A stretch of 64,000 nt of DNA from Cryptomeria japonica (lineage: Eukaryota > Streptophyta > Pinopsida > Cupressales > Cupressaceae). The translations under genes were made by a program, and so were the position numbers. Within the stretch, counting starts at the first letter, position 1. Each line of letters begins with the position of its first letter. The DNA lies in assembly GCF_030272615.1 (NCBI RefSeq), contig NC_081414.1, forward strand, positions 341,794,717 through 341,858,716, in the 5' to 3' direction. The notes beneath the pieces were generated by a model. It was not told the origin of the DNA. It worked only from the letters and a program-made list of their open reading frames with translations, and did not search any database. Of the stretch, positions 13,389-24,800 are shown piece by piece.

Positions 13389-13809
13389 GATTACGAGAAT
13401 ACCAAAGATTGACTAGAGAGATCAGAGAGAGCCAAAGAGATCTCATGGATTGAATAGATATATTTATAAGAAAAAATCGAAAGGAAAAAAGAGGTTGGCA
13501 AGCCATTTTGGAAGATTTTGAGCCATCTCCATCGATCTAGGCAGGTGACAAGTGTCAAAACACATAGAACTGACATGTGAATGTTAATATGTCATGGGAC
13601 GAATTTGTGATGTGCGGATGTATGTGTGGCACGCTAGTGTGCAGATGAATCATACAACTAAAAATGACTGTCAAGAGAAACACGTGGCTAATGCAAAACT
13701 AATGCAAGGGCTAAAATGAGCCTACTTAGATGTTGGGGGAATGGAAACTAAAGTGGCTACAAAAGTGTAGGTAGAATTGCAAAGGAGCAAGAAATTTTCA
13801 ACACTACAC
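12191..13809. other. Non-coding stretch, nothing recognised
   Basis: AT-rich sequence without a recognisable frame. Apart from a GA microsatellite at 13356-13385, I see no motif that assigns it to an element. Confidence 0.5.
13356..13385 (+). repeat. (GA)n microsatellite
   Basis: About 15 GA units, interrupting otherwise mixed sequence. Confidence 0.9.
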
Positions 13810-15140
13810 AGGGTATGTGCCCCAAGTTGTGGTACCAAATCAGGGTCTTAAGATGCCACTTTGTTTTTGAAATCAGCAAAGTCTGAACTTCAATGACAAA
13901 TTGAACATAGTTACACTCCAAATTAGAAGATGCAACAAAAACAAAAGTTAGAGTGTTGCGAGTCTACTTTCTAAACTACTAATTTGTTTTGAAAATGGTG
14001 GAGATTAAGGGCTTCAAAAAGGGGGGCCACAAAAATTGGTCCTATTTTTATGCAAAAAACATAACATAGCGTCTGCTATGCCCCCCCTAAAATGTTAACT
14101 TTTTTTTGAAATTTTTAAATCACTTTGGTGAGAAATTAGCTAACACCTTGTAGTTTATGTAGGATTTTTCGGCTAATTTTTTAATGAGTATATGATTTTT
14201 TGCTAATTTTCGAAGTGGACACATCCTGAAAAATGGAAATTTGAGCGTGCTTCCCCCTAAAATCATTTAAAACTAATAAAAAATAAAAACTTTTTTTTAA
14301 AATTGTGCAGAATGGAGTCTAGTTTCTAAAAATATAAATTTCTTAAAAATCCGATGAACGTGTAAACAACTATAGCCAAAATAGTGCATGTTAGTTTTTG
14401 ACAAAAAATGAACACATTAACAAAAGAAATTATAGATGAAATCCTTAATGAAATCAAAATGTGAAAAAAATTACATGATTGGATAGCTAAGAGAGATCTT
14501 GAAGTCGCTATGGTATTTTTTTCCAGTTTCATTGAAACATGTGCAAACCTGATGGAGAGCATGACCAAAAATATGTGAAATTTTCTAATCTTTAGACAAA
14601 AACACATCTCAGGCCTAAAATGGTCATCCAACTCTTTGGGTTGGATGTCCAAGTACAATCCAACTCAAAGGGTTGGTGGTTTCCAAAGATAACCATTTGG
14701 TGAGCGCCTAATATGGCGCTTGCCCTATTTGGCGCTCACCAAATTTAAAAAATTGGCTTTTCACATTTGGTGCGTGCCAAATTTGGCGGTCGTCAAATCT
14801 GAAAAGTCAATTTTTTGCATTTGGCGAGCATCAAATGCTTTGCATTATCCAATTTTTTTTTATCTTGGCACAATTTTGAACTTGGGCACAAGTTATACCC
14901 ACCCCAATGGGAGAATATACACATGAAATATAACATTTAAGTACAAGTCACATTTCAATATGTCTTTTTCCTTTCTTCTACTTTAAGTTATATTTCATGT
15001 ATATATTGTCAGGATCTTTGAGAGTGGTTTTATTTCTATAGGAGTTATAATGTAGATTATATTTTTTAGAGGATCATATAAAATTTTACACAGTCAAATT
15101 TTAGCAATCAATATGGCAAATTTCAGTAATTAGTATGCTC
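13810..15140 (+). repeat. Left inverted-repeat arm of the composite locus
   Basis: This segment recurs in inverted orientation at 56271-56821. Shared blocks in the same order are GGTATGTGC..CAAGTTGTGGTACC, the paired TTTGGGTTGGAT blocks, a cluster of TTTGGCGCTC..CCAAAT palindromes, GGGCACAAGTTATACCCACC, ATGAAATATAACATTTAAGTA, and TATAGGAGTTATAATGTAGA. Homology continues into the CT tract. The left copy holds about 750 extra bases (roughly 13870-14610) that the right copy lacks. There is no coding capacity. Confidence 0.75.
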
Positions 15141-15463
15141 CTATAAGCATTCTTTATCTCTATATCTCACTCTCTTTATCTTCCCCAAAACCTATCTCTC
15201 TCCCTCTCTTGTCTCACTCACTTCTATCTCCCCTCTCTAGGTATATCCCATCCTCTCTACCTTTCATTCCTTCCTTGTACCCACATTTCTATCCTTGACT
15301 CCCTCCCTCTCTCTTCTTCTCTTTTACTATCTTATTGTTTCTCTTCCCTCCCACTCCTTTCTCTTGGTCACTATCTATCCCTTCTATCCTCTCTCTCCCC
15401 ATATCTAGGGCTTTCCCTCCCTCCCTATTCAACTCGCTACCTCTCCATTCCTATATTATTACC
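15141..15463 (+). repeat. CT-rich tract, first part
   Basis: Degenerate polypyrimidine sequence with recurring CTCTCTCCCTC and CTAGGTAT/CTAGGGCT blocks. It is interrupted at 15464 by the Gypsy insertion and resumes at 33954. Confidence 0.85.
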
Positions 15464-16244
15464 TGTATATGGTGAAAATGGATACAACAATAATTGAAAG
15501 ACTAAATGAATTCAACCACAAAACCCTAGCCTAACAACAACAAAGATCCACCATAACATATGAAGATTACCTAAGACAATACAAATCAAATGAAATCACA
15601 AAGATTATACCATCACATGTCCAATAGGGTTTGGATCTCCATTCTTCCTATCTCCACTGATCTTGCTTGATATATTTGCTCTCAGATTTTATGTGTGCAC
15701 AAGAGCTCAACAAAGAACATAAATGTGGTTGCAAGTAGGATCGCATATGAAAGTTCGAATGCTAGGATGCTTGATTAGAATGTATATGTCTAGGGGCTTG
15801 ATAATGAAGGAAGCATCTCCTTATATAGAAGACACTATAAGAAATGGAGGGATAAGATTGAGAGGTGTAAAAGATAAATGGTCGGCTATGATTAGAGGGT
15901 AGGTAATAGAAATAAGAAAATAATAAAAGGGTAGGTAGTGTAGGAATTAAGAGATGAATGACATGTGTCATAGGTGGAAAAGGTTAATGAATTAATTAAA
16001 TAAATAAAGATTTATTTAATTAATAGAGGAAGTGGGATCAATTAAATAAATAAGATATTTATTTAATTAAGAAAAGGGATAATTTAAATAAATAAAGGTA
16101 TTTATTTAAATGAGAAATAAGGCTAGAAGAGGATAAATGAATTAATTAAATAAATAAAGATTTATTTAATTAATAGAAGAATTAGGATAAAATAAATAAA
16201 TAAAATATTTATTTAATTAGACATGACAATTTTAGGTGTCTACA
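15464..16244 (-). repeat. Gypsy 3' LTR
   Basis: Read on the minus strand it starts TGTAGACACCTAAAATTGTC and ends CCATATACA. It contains TTAATTAAATAAATAAA-type tandem blocks. A TATATAAGG box is present on the minus strand near 15820. It carries about 60 bases near 15605-15670 that the other LTR lacks. Confidence 0.85.
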
Positions 16245-16262
16245 TTTTGCCCCTCTTTGAGA
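16245..16262 (-). other. Gypsy polypurine tract
   Basis: On the minus strand, GTCTCAAAGAGGGGCAAAA directly precedes the LTR start TGTAGACACC, as expected for plus-strand priming. Confidence 0.75.
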
Positions 16263-16600
16263 CAATGCAACTTGTCGCATTGTTTCAAAGAAGATAAGAT
16301 GAACTCATACAAAGTTGCCCCAAGATGGGAATGATATGCCCCCTCGAGAGATTGGATGAAAATGTCTAGAAAGATTGTAGAAAATCTCTCGATAAGAAAG
16401 AAAGGGTAGAATGGATTGACCGGATAGAGTGACAGAGTCACGGGATAAAGAAGAATGACTCGGGAAACAAGGGCTATGGCTAGGGATAGGGCTAGGGTAG
16501 GCTATAAGATAGACCACAAGGGGAAAACATCCTCATTGTCATCCACACATCCAAAAGATCAGAGTGCAGAGAGGGCAGAGAGCAGCAACAGTCAGTAGTG

Positions 16601-18110
16601 ATGGCATTGGTTCACAGATTCGATCACGTTCGCCGATTTCAGAGGCTAGCAGATGCAGGAGAGCCGGTAAGTACCAAAAAACCTCCTTGTACTTTATTGC
16701 ATTAATTGTTGTTATAAATGCATGTTAGGTAGCGCATTCAATGCATTTTAGAATATGTCAGACAAGGTCAAAAAACACCGAGGCGCGTTTGTGCTGGTGC
16801 CAGGCGTGTCTGTGAATGAAAAGGCGTCTATGTCAAATGTGAGTGCATCTGCGTTGTGCAGGCGTGTTTATGCAATATGTAAGCACGTTTATGTCATGAA
16901 GGTGCGCGTATGTCTTCAAGGCCAAATCAATAGTTCTGTGATGAACATATGATGTCGATTGGATAAGCTGCTGAGAAGATATACTCAAGCAGGTCCTCTA
17001 GGGAAGACTAGGACAGCAGATAGGGCTAGGATTGACAATTCTATGATAGAACATACGTTGCCAATTAGGAAACTACTCAAGAGGATACACTCAAGCAGAA
17101 GCCCTAGGATAGGATAGATTGAGGCACTTTGTGATGAACAGGGAGTACCAAGGCAGAGTACTTTGTGATGAACAGGGAGTACTAATATGAGCAACACTTT
17201 GTGATGAACAGGGAGTGCAATTATGAGCAACACTTTGTAATGAACAAGGAGTACAAAAACATGTAGTACTTTGTGATGAACAAGGAGTACCACTAGGATA
17301 AATAGCAACACTTTGTGATGAACAGTGAATGTCACTAGAATAGAAGCAACACTTTGTGATGAACAATGAGTGTCACTTTGATAGAGTATCATAAGCACTT
17401 AGGATATTAAGCAGCATTTTGTGATGAACAGGGAATGCCACTTTAACTGACACAGCTATTTTGTTTGACTGCAGGAGTACCTACCTATGCTGGAGTCATG
17501 AGAGAGATTTCCCTCAACTCAGAGTTTATGACCGGAGCTGACTTTTGAGGATAGAGTAGCTATTGAGGTTATGGGTTTGTGATTCATTCTGTATGTGCCT
17601 GAGTTTCGGGTGAACATGGGGTTGCTGACTGCATTAGTTGAGAGATGGCACTCAGAGACTTGTACTTTCCACTTGTCGATGGGTGAGATGACAGTCACCT
17701 TAGAGGATGTTTACAGGATTCTGAGGATTCAGATTGATTGGGAGTTAGTACCCTACGATCGAGACAGAGACTGGGATGCACTAAGATGAGTGTTCCAGGA
17801 TCCGGGACTGGAGATGAGGGCAAGACACATGGCTTGGGATAGAATGATATAGAAAATATTAGCACTACCAGTAGTGTTGGTAGGAGTAATTAGTGGGTTT
17901 CTATATCTGGGCAGAGTGACACAAGGATTGGCTGTGGGCTGGGGGAGGACTCTAGAAAGGGAGAGACAGGAGACAAACCTCTAGTGGTGGGGTTATGGGT
18001 CCTCCACCACCACTAGATAGAGGGGACAAGAGGGATGATCCTGGGGTGGGTCCTTCTAGGGCTCAGACTCTGTTGAGGGTAGTTAGCTCCGAGGGAGAGA
18101 GTTCATCATA
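16601..18110 (+). pseudogene. Captured plant mobile domain (PMD) gene, antisense in the Gypsy
   Basis: This lies on the strand opposite to the Gypsy coding sequence, between the integrase end and the 3' LTR. A 66-base first exon starts at ATG 16601 (MALVHRFDHVRRFQRLADAG) and ends at CCG|GTAAGT (16666/16667). An acceptor TTTGACTGCAG ends at 17474, and exon 2 opens in the same phase. Exon 2 shows PMD hallmarks: LLTALVERWHSETCTFHLSM, then GEMTVTLEDVYRI, and later PVVLVGVISGF and GWGRTLERE. It ends in a Pro/Gly/Ser-rich tail. In-frame stops are TGA at 17499, 17529, 17580 and 17787, and TAG at 17850 and 17982. The four TGA codons fit loss of Arg CGA. PMD proteins are plant nuclear factors linked to silencing, and PMD frames are known from transposons. 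Here the copy is broken. I am confident of the family and less so of the exact exon structure. Confidence 0.7.
17124..17440. repeat. Tandem repeat inside the PMD intron
   Basis: The core ACTTTGTGATGAACAGGGAG recurs eight times with small changes, separated by variable 10-50 base spacers. It lies wholly between the inferred splice donor and acceptor. The minus-strand Cys/Ser/Gln-rich frames here are products of this repeat. Confidence 0.8.
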
Positions 18111-19872
18111 GCCTTAGAGGGCTCCCTATGTATTAGTTTTGTACCATTTTATATGATGATGTAGACACCTTTGGGTGATTGTAGCCATATGATTTTGACA
18201 TCATTGTATCGTGACACTTATGATTTTAATATATATGAGATTCATCCTTGCAACAACTATATGCATGTGTACCTATGTGATGAGATGTTTCATGATGTAT
18301 GTTTCTATGTGATGATATGATATGGAAATATGTACATGATGAAATGCAATATTTTTGTTCTTTTATGTTTTTATATGTTATGCCAATGCAAATGTGAATG
18401 TATGAAATGCAGATGAATATGATAATGCAGATACTATTGACATGATGAAAATATAAAATGAGCTAACATGTGTTATGTGCAGGATGTGATGCAATTGTGA
18501 TATTTATATGTATGTATGTATGTATGAAATGCTAATATGTGGTAATGCAGGTGCAAACTTCATGAAATCCAAATATTTTTGGTGTGTCATTATACTCAGT
18601 CGTGTGATAGTAGGCTACACGGACTCAAGAAGGATGATGGAAGTCAATCAAGAAAGGGGGATGGAAGATAGAAGATATGAAAATGAAAAGAGCTTCTTGT
18701 GTGTTGTCATCATTGAGCTTTATTATGGCAAGATAGGTTATGACAATCGAGGCATATGTTCGACCTAGAAATTTATTGTACCTATTTACATGGAGATAAG
18801 ATAGTCGCAAATAAGGAATGCCCTAGTTCACACTAGACTCACAGTGTCCTCATATCCTTGGACAAGTCATAGCATTACAAAGAGACAATCTATAGACAAC
18901 AAAGAAAATAGGTGACGATACCCCATCCTCGCCTTTCTAGTCAAAGACATCTTGGGGATAGAATCTCTACTCAGAGACATCCTAGAAAAGCTAAAAGACA
19001 TGTCACCACAAATTAAAATCAAAAGAAAACCAAGACTCGACACCAACATCCACTGTAGTCCTCAAGTTTAGTGTCTCTTGTCACTGGTGTAAGTCTTATT
19101 TGATTGTGGTCACAATGTTTACTTTCACAAACAGGATAGATAGCATTGAACCATAATGTTGTCTAAGCCTGTTGAAAGATTTGATTTATTGAAGCTCATT
19201 GTTGCTGCTGTGTCTCATCTGAAACTGACTGAATCCATGCAACTGATACTTTATTGCAGAGAAGACGAAACCTTATTGCGGATTGGCAATGCAAGTGTTT
19301 CTTTATTGCGGATTATGCGTGGATAGACTGAAGAAAAGTGGAAGAAACTGTACTCCTCGAAACATGTGATGCTCTCAGTTCCACACCCATTAATAGATGT
19401 AGGATTTTCCTTAGCCATAGATAGGAGCTGATTTATTATGGATGGAAAGAGATAAAAAGGAATGTTTATTATGAATGGCGAACTAATCTTGGGTAGATCA
19501 ATAACAAGCCATGATGGGAATGGGTAAGTTTATTATGAATGGATAGGTTGTGAGTGTGTGCAAAGTGAAAGGATGAAATGGAATCCTGAAGGAGGGAGGA
19601 GAAATGTCTCTACACATGGCACCAGTGACCCGATTTTCACCGTGGTACTTGCTTAGGGCACCACCGAAGTGGTTTTCACTGTTGGACGAAATGTTTTTCT
19701 TTACTTTTTTAATTTTTCAATTTTTTTGTGTCACAAGGTGCCTGTTTGCCAAGTTTTCACCAAGTAACCATTTTTTTTATGTTTATGATTTTTTTGTATT
19801 TTTGATATATTTTGATTTTTTTTTATTTTTTTTTTCATTTTTTTTATTTTTAAATTATGATACTCTGAAGAG
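18111..19872. other. Gypsy 3' non-coding region
   Basis: It follows the PMD tail. It contains AT-rich ATGTATG/ATGAAATGC-type sequence (18240-18540) and a T-rich run at 19690-19850. No domain was recognised on either strand up to the integrase C-terminus. Confidence 0.5.
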
Positions 19873-20504
19873 CTATGTGTAAAACCTGTGAAGGTGCATG
19901 TTGTTGATAGGATCCTCCAAAGGTTCACCCTCTGTGGTTGAGAGCTGATATGTACCAGATACATATGCTGTTGTGATGATGTAAGGACCAAACCAGTTTG
20001 GTTCGAATTTGCCCTTCTTCTCTCTATCTTGCTGATTTTTAGGATTTTCTCTGAAAACTAAGTCACCCACCTCAAATGTGTGAGGCTTAACCATATGATT
20101 GTAGCTGCATTGTTCCTTGACTGAATGATATGTTTCTCGAGTGACTGTCTTCCTCAATAAAGGAACTGAGATAGAATTACTAATGTGTGAACTATGTAGA
20201 CCCGTATGCGTGTCACCTAAAGAAGTTTGGGAATCAATGATAACGAAGTCCTTCGAGGAAGCTCCATTAAAGGTCCATGATGTATCACCAGAAGGGAAAG
20301 GATGTGCGAAACAAGTGGATGAGTGATGAAGGCTTATGATTGTGAAAAGAAGTGAAAGTAGGATAGCATGATGGAGACTTAGGATCAAGAAGTATTCTTT
20401 TTGACTTGAAATTGTGGAACTTTTGCCCCCAGTTATTTTGATATTAGGGGAGATCAACTCTTTCTCTTTTTGCTTCATAGGATTTTTATCCTTGACTTTG
20501 ATTT
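19873..20504 (-). pseudogene. Gypsy integrase C-terminal domain joined to a hydrophobic segment
   Basis: The minus-strand frame ends (about 19876-20082) with a Gypsy integrase C-terminus: FEVGDLVFRENPKNQQ, then KGKFEPNWFGPYII, YQLSTTEGEPL and MHLHRFYT. This SH3-like domain normally follows the DDE core. Upstream in the same frame there is no catalytic core. Instead there is a Lys/Ser-rich stretch, a strongly hydrophobic segment (FLILSLHHAILLSLLFTIIS) and a short Ser/Thr-rich spacer. The frame is cut at 20504 by the Copia insertion and continues at 27248. The odd fusion suggests a large internal deletion that removed reverse transcriptase, RNase H and the integrase core. An env-like origin of the hydrophobic part is possible but unsupported. 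Confidence 0.65.
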
Positions 20505-21572
20505 TGTTAGGTCTCAGAGACAACTGAGAGGGGGGGGGGGGTGAATCAGTTGTCTAATAAATTCAAACCAAAAAATAACTCAATCAACTTAATTCTTAAT
20601 ACCGGTAAACCAATTAAGTATGCCGGTAGACAGTGTTAACAATTAATAGCTATACCGGTAAAGATTAATGCATGAAACATAAACACAAAGTCATCCACAA
20701 CACATAACACCAATATTTGTACATGGAAACCCTGTAAGGGGAAAAACCACATTGGGAAACCTTACCCACAATCAGATGATACTACTGCAGATAGTAAGTG
20801 TACATAAATGGGCTTTGCACATGCAGAAATGCCAACAGCCTAGAGCTCACTGCTCAATTACAAAATGGGAGTCACATTGACTATAGTTGGATGGTTAAAT
20901 CCAATAAGAATGTACTGCACAAAATAGCATCTTCATATGCTGGATTCAGTACCGGTGTAATGCTAATATGCTTCCACAAAAAAACCTAGATTCACCTTCA
21001 AATGATGTCTTCATGTATAGCTCTTCTTAATCTCGCATATACCTTCACTTAATTCTTTTTCACATTTCCCATTCGATCTTACAAATAAGATCTTACATTT
21101 ATACCATAACCTAAGACCAATTTTAGTAGGTCGGCTCTACAAGATATCACAATAAAAACATTTTACAAACAATATATTATCCGATGCAATAATCGATTAA
21201 AAATGTCGGCTTAAAGCATTTACAACAATAATAAATCATCTCCATAGTGTGCCATGCTAATCTAGAAAAGATAAACCTGCCGGTGTAACCCTAGGTAACC
21301 TTGGACCTATTTGTCAGTAAAAGAAAATATGCAAATATGATTATACCAATGATTAATTCTTCAAAACAAAGTGTCCACATGATGTATTCAACATTACCAA
21401 GTGTCTTCCATATCATTCCAAGTGTTGGTGATCATTATATCTTGTCGGTGAACCATATACCAGTAACTATGCAATAGTTACTTGCTTGCTGGTGAATGTT
21501 GTTGGATCTCCAAAGTGCTAGTGTTTTAGTAGGTGTTGATATCAATGACAAAACCATACCAAAATACCAACA
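20505..21572 (-). repeat. Copia 3' LTR (nested element)
   Basis: It pairs with 26173-27242. On the minus strand it starts TGTTGGTATTTTGGTATGG and ends ACCTAACA. It contains a G homopolymer near 20530 whose length differs from the other LTR. Confidence 0.9.
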
Positions 21573-21587
21573 ATCTCCCCTTTTGGC
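21573..21587 (-). other. Copia polypurine tract
   Basis: On the minus strand, GCCAAAAGGGGAGAT directly precedes the LTR start TGTTGG. Confidence 0.85.
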
Positions 21588-21871
21588 ATTGATGGCAACA
21601 CAAGATGGAAAAACCATCAAAGTGCCAAAACAGAAATGACAAAAACCAAAAACCAACAATCTCTCCAAAAAGATCATAACCAAAATACAGAGAGTAATAG
21701 TCTCTCTCAAACAACAATCTCTCCCCTTGGGAGCAACATGTGTTATCCAAAGTTCTCTTAAAAGATAATGTGTTTTTCCATAGATATCTCTCCCCCTTTG
21801 ACATCAAATGCCAAAGTTATAATAATAAAACCAAGTTCATATACAAAATACCAATCAATTCAATATACCAA

Positions 21872-24800
21872 CTACTCCCCCTGAGAAGTAGCTTCCTCAT
21901 CAAAGACCGGAGTAAAAGATTTGTCTTTTAATTCTGTCGGTTGATGACAATCATCAACTATCTAAGTCTCTACTGGTGGTGGTATGACTCCAAGCTGATC
22001 TTTGAGATATTCAAAAGTCTCCTTAGGCAAAGGTTTTGTGAAAATATCTGCAAGCTATTCTTTAGTATTCACATAAACAATTTTTATCTCTTTTTCTTCA
22101 ACTTTTTCCCTTAGAAAATTCAGTTTGATAGAAACATGTTTTGTTTTAGAATGTAATACCAGATTCTTAGATATATCAATTGCTATAGTGTTATCACAAT
22201 ATATAGTAATAGGTTCCTTGCATTTTACCTTTATGTCTTTCAACATTTGCTTAACCCATAGTACCCGTGTACAGTTAGTTGCTGCTGCAACATATTCTGA
22301 TTCTGCTATTGATAAAGATGTACAACTCTATTTCTTACTCAACCAAGAAACTAATCTCTTTCCAAGAAAGAATGCTCCGCCGGTGGTGCTTTTTCTATCA
22401 TCCACATCTCTTGCCCAATTTGCATCTATGGATGCACATAGATCAAAATTTTCATCTCTAAGATACCATAATCCAAGATTTGTAGTGCCTTGTAAGTACT
22501 AGAAAATCCTTTTTACTGCTGATTCATGATTTTCTCTAGGATTACTTTGAAATCTAGAAACAATACATACTGCATTCGTAATATCAGGTCCGCTTTGTGT
22601 CAAATACAGTAAATCTCCTATCATAGATTTGTATCTAGTTGGATTAACAGGTGTAGATTCATCCCTTTGAGATAATTTGTCATTTGTAGTCATAGGTGTG
22701 CTTACCGGTTTAGAGTTCTCCATCCCAAATTTCTTTAGTAACTCTTTCAGGTACTTGGATTGACTCAAAAATATACCTTTGTCAGTCTGTGAAATCTGCA
22801 ATCCTAAAAAGAATTTTATTTCTCCAATCATAGACATTTCAAATTCTTGCTACATTTTAATAGAAAATTCTTTACATAATCCATCTTCTCCTCCAAAGAT
22901 TATATCATCAACGAATACTTATATAATCAAGATATCATCATTAGTTATTTTGTAATATAAATTGTTGTCTGCATTTCCTTTAGAAAAACCAATCTTTAAA
23001 AGATACTTATCCAACCTTGCATACCAAGCCCTTGGGGCTTGTTTCAATCCATACAGAGCTTTTCTTAACCTGCAAACCATATTATTGTCATCTGTCAAAG
23101 AAAATCCATCAGGTTGTTCAATATAGACTTCCTCTTCAAGATCTCCATTCAAGAATGCATATTTAATATCCATTTGATAAACTTTGTAGTTCTTATGAGC
23201 TGCAAAAGCCAAGAATAATCTGACTGCCTCAATTCTTGCTACCAGTGCAAAGGTTTCATTGTAATCAACTCCTTCTTTCTGATAATATCCCTTACACACT
23301 AGTCTTTCTTTATTTCTGACAACCTTACCATCTTTATTAAGTTTGTTTCTAAATACCCATTTGGTTCCAATTACATTTTTATCTTTAGGTTGGGGAACTA
23401 ATGTCCAAGTATTATTTTTCTCAATTTGTTCTAATTCTTCTTCCATAGCTTTAATCCCAAATTTATCTTCACATGCCTCATTTACAAATGATGGTTCAAT
23501 TTGAGAAATAAGACATACCTCTTCATTTGCCAATCTTCCTCTTGTTATAACTCCTTCAAATTTGCTTCCAATTATCTGATCTTCAGAATGATTCAATTTT
23601 ACATACCGAGGTGTCTTAGTTTGCTGTTGTTCTTCAATTACTGTGGAATCCTTTGATGGTACTGGGGTAACTGGATCTTCATTCTGTATTGGTGGATTTA
23701 GTGTAGGTTCATTTGTCACAATTTCTGTTGCCGGTTTAGAGTCTATATACCTTGAAGTTCCTCTGAATTGTTCATCAATCTTTACATTTGTACTCTCAAC
23801 AATTTTCTGCAATATTTTATTAAAACATCTATATGCCTTGCTCTTAGATGAATAACCATGAAATATTCCTTCATCACTTCTAGGATCAAATTTGCCAATA
23901 TACTCATCTCTTCTAATATAAAATTTACTTCCAAAAATTCTGAAATACTTAAGAGTAGGAGTATTACCAAACCATAGTTCATGAGGGGTCTTACCGGTTT
24001 CACCTTTGATGTGAACTTTGTTGAATGTATACACCACTGTGCTGACTGCTTCTCTCCAATAGACATGTGGAAAATTTGCTTCAGATAACATACTTCTTGC
24101 TGCATCCAAGATAGTTCGATTTTTCCTAGAAACAACTCCATTCTGCTGTGGTGTCCGAGGTGCTGATAGTTGTCTTCTAATTTCATTCACTTCACAGAAT
24201 GTATTAAAGTCCTTAGATGTGAATTCTCCTCCTTGATCTGATCTTAAACATTTTATTTTCTTATCGGTTTCATTTTCAACCATTGCTTTGAATAGTTTGA
24301 ACTTTCCAAGTGCTTCTAATTTTTCTCTGAGAAAAGTAACCCAACACATTCTAGAATAATCATCAATAATTAGCATGAAATATCTATCACCTTGTAAGCT
24401 TTTAGTTCTAGCTGGACCACATAAATCAGTGTGAATCAAATCAAGAGCACTATTGGATTTTTCTGGAATACTTTTGAAACTTGCTCTAACTTGTTTTCCA
24501 AATTGACATTCCTTACATATTGTATTTTGAGGTTTCACAATTTTAGGTAGATCTCTAACTGCCTTAGAAGTACTGATCTTTTCCATGTAATCAAAATTTA
24601 CATGATAGAGTCTCTTATGCCATAACCAACTTTCATCTATATGTGCAATCAAGCATGCCTTTTCATTGTTATTCAAATGAAAGATATTACCTCTAGTCTG
24701 ATTACCCGTTGCAATTTCTAAACTAGTTCTATTCATGATTTTGCATTTTCCATTCTTAAATTGTAACTGAAATCCTTTCTCAACTAATTGACCAACACTT

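Noticed and set aside
16985-17398. Cys/Ser-rich minus-strand frames suggesting a small secreted protein
   Set aside because: Translation of the intronic tandem repeat; composition follows the repeat in every frame.
17124-17440. Regularly repeated 20-mer with variable spacers, CRISPR-like at first sight
   Set aside because: Spacers are short, variable and related. It lies in an intron inside a retrotransposon.
19890-20500. Hydrophobic segment read as an envelope protein
   Set aside because: One short hydrophobic stretch inside a frame that ends as an integrase tail; no signal peptide cleavage site, cysteine pattern or separate frame to support an envelope gene.
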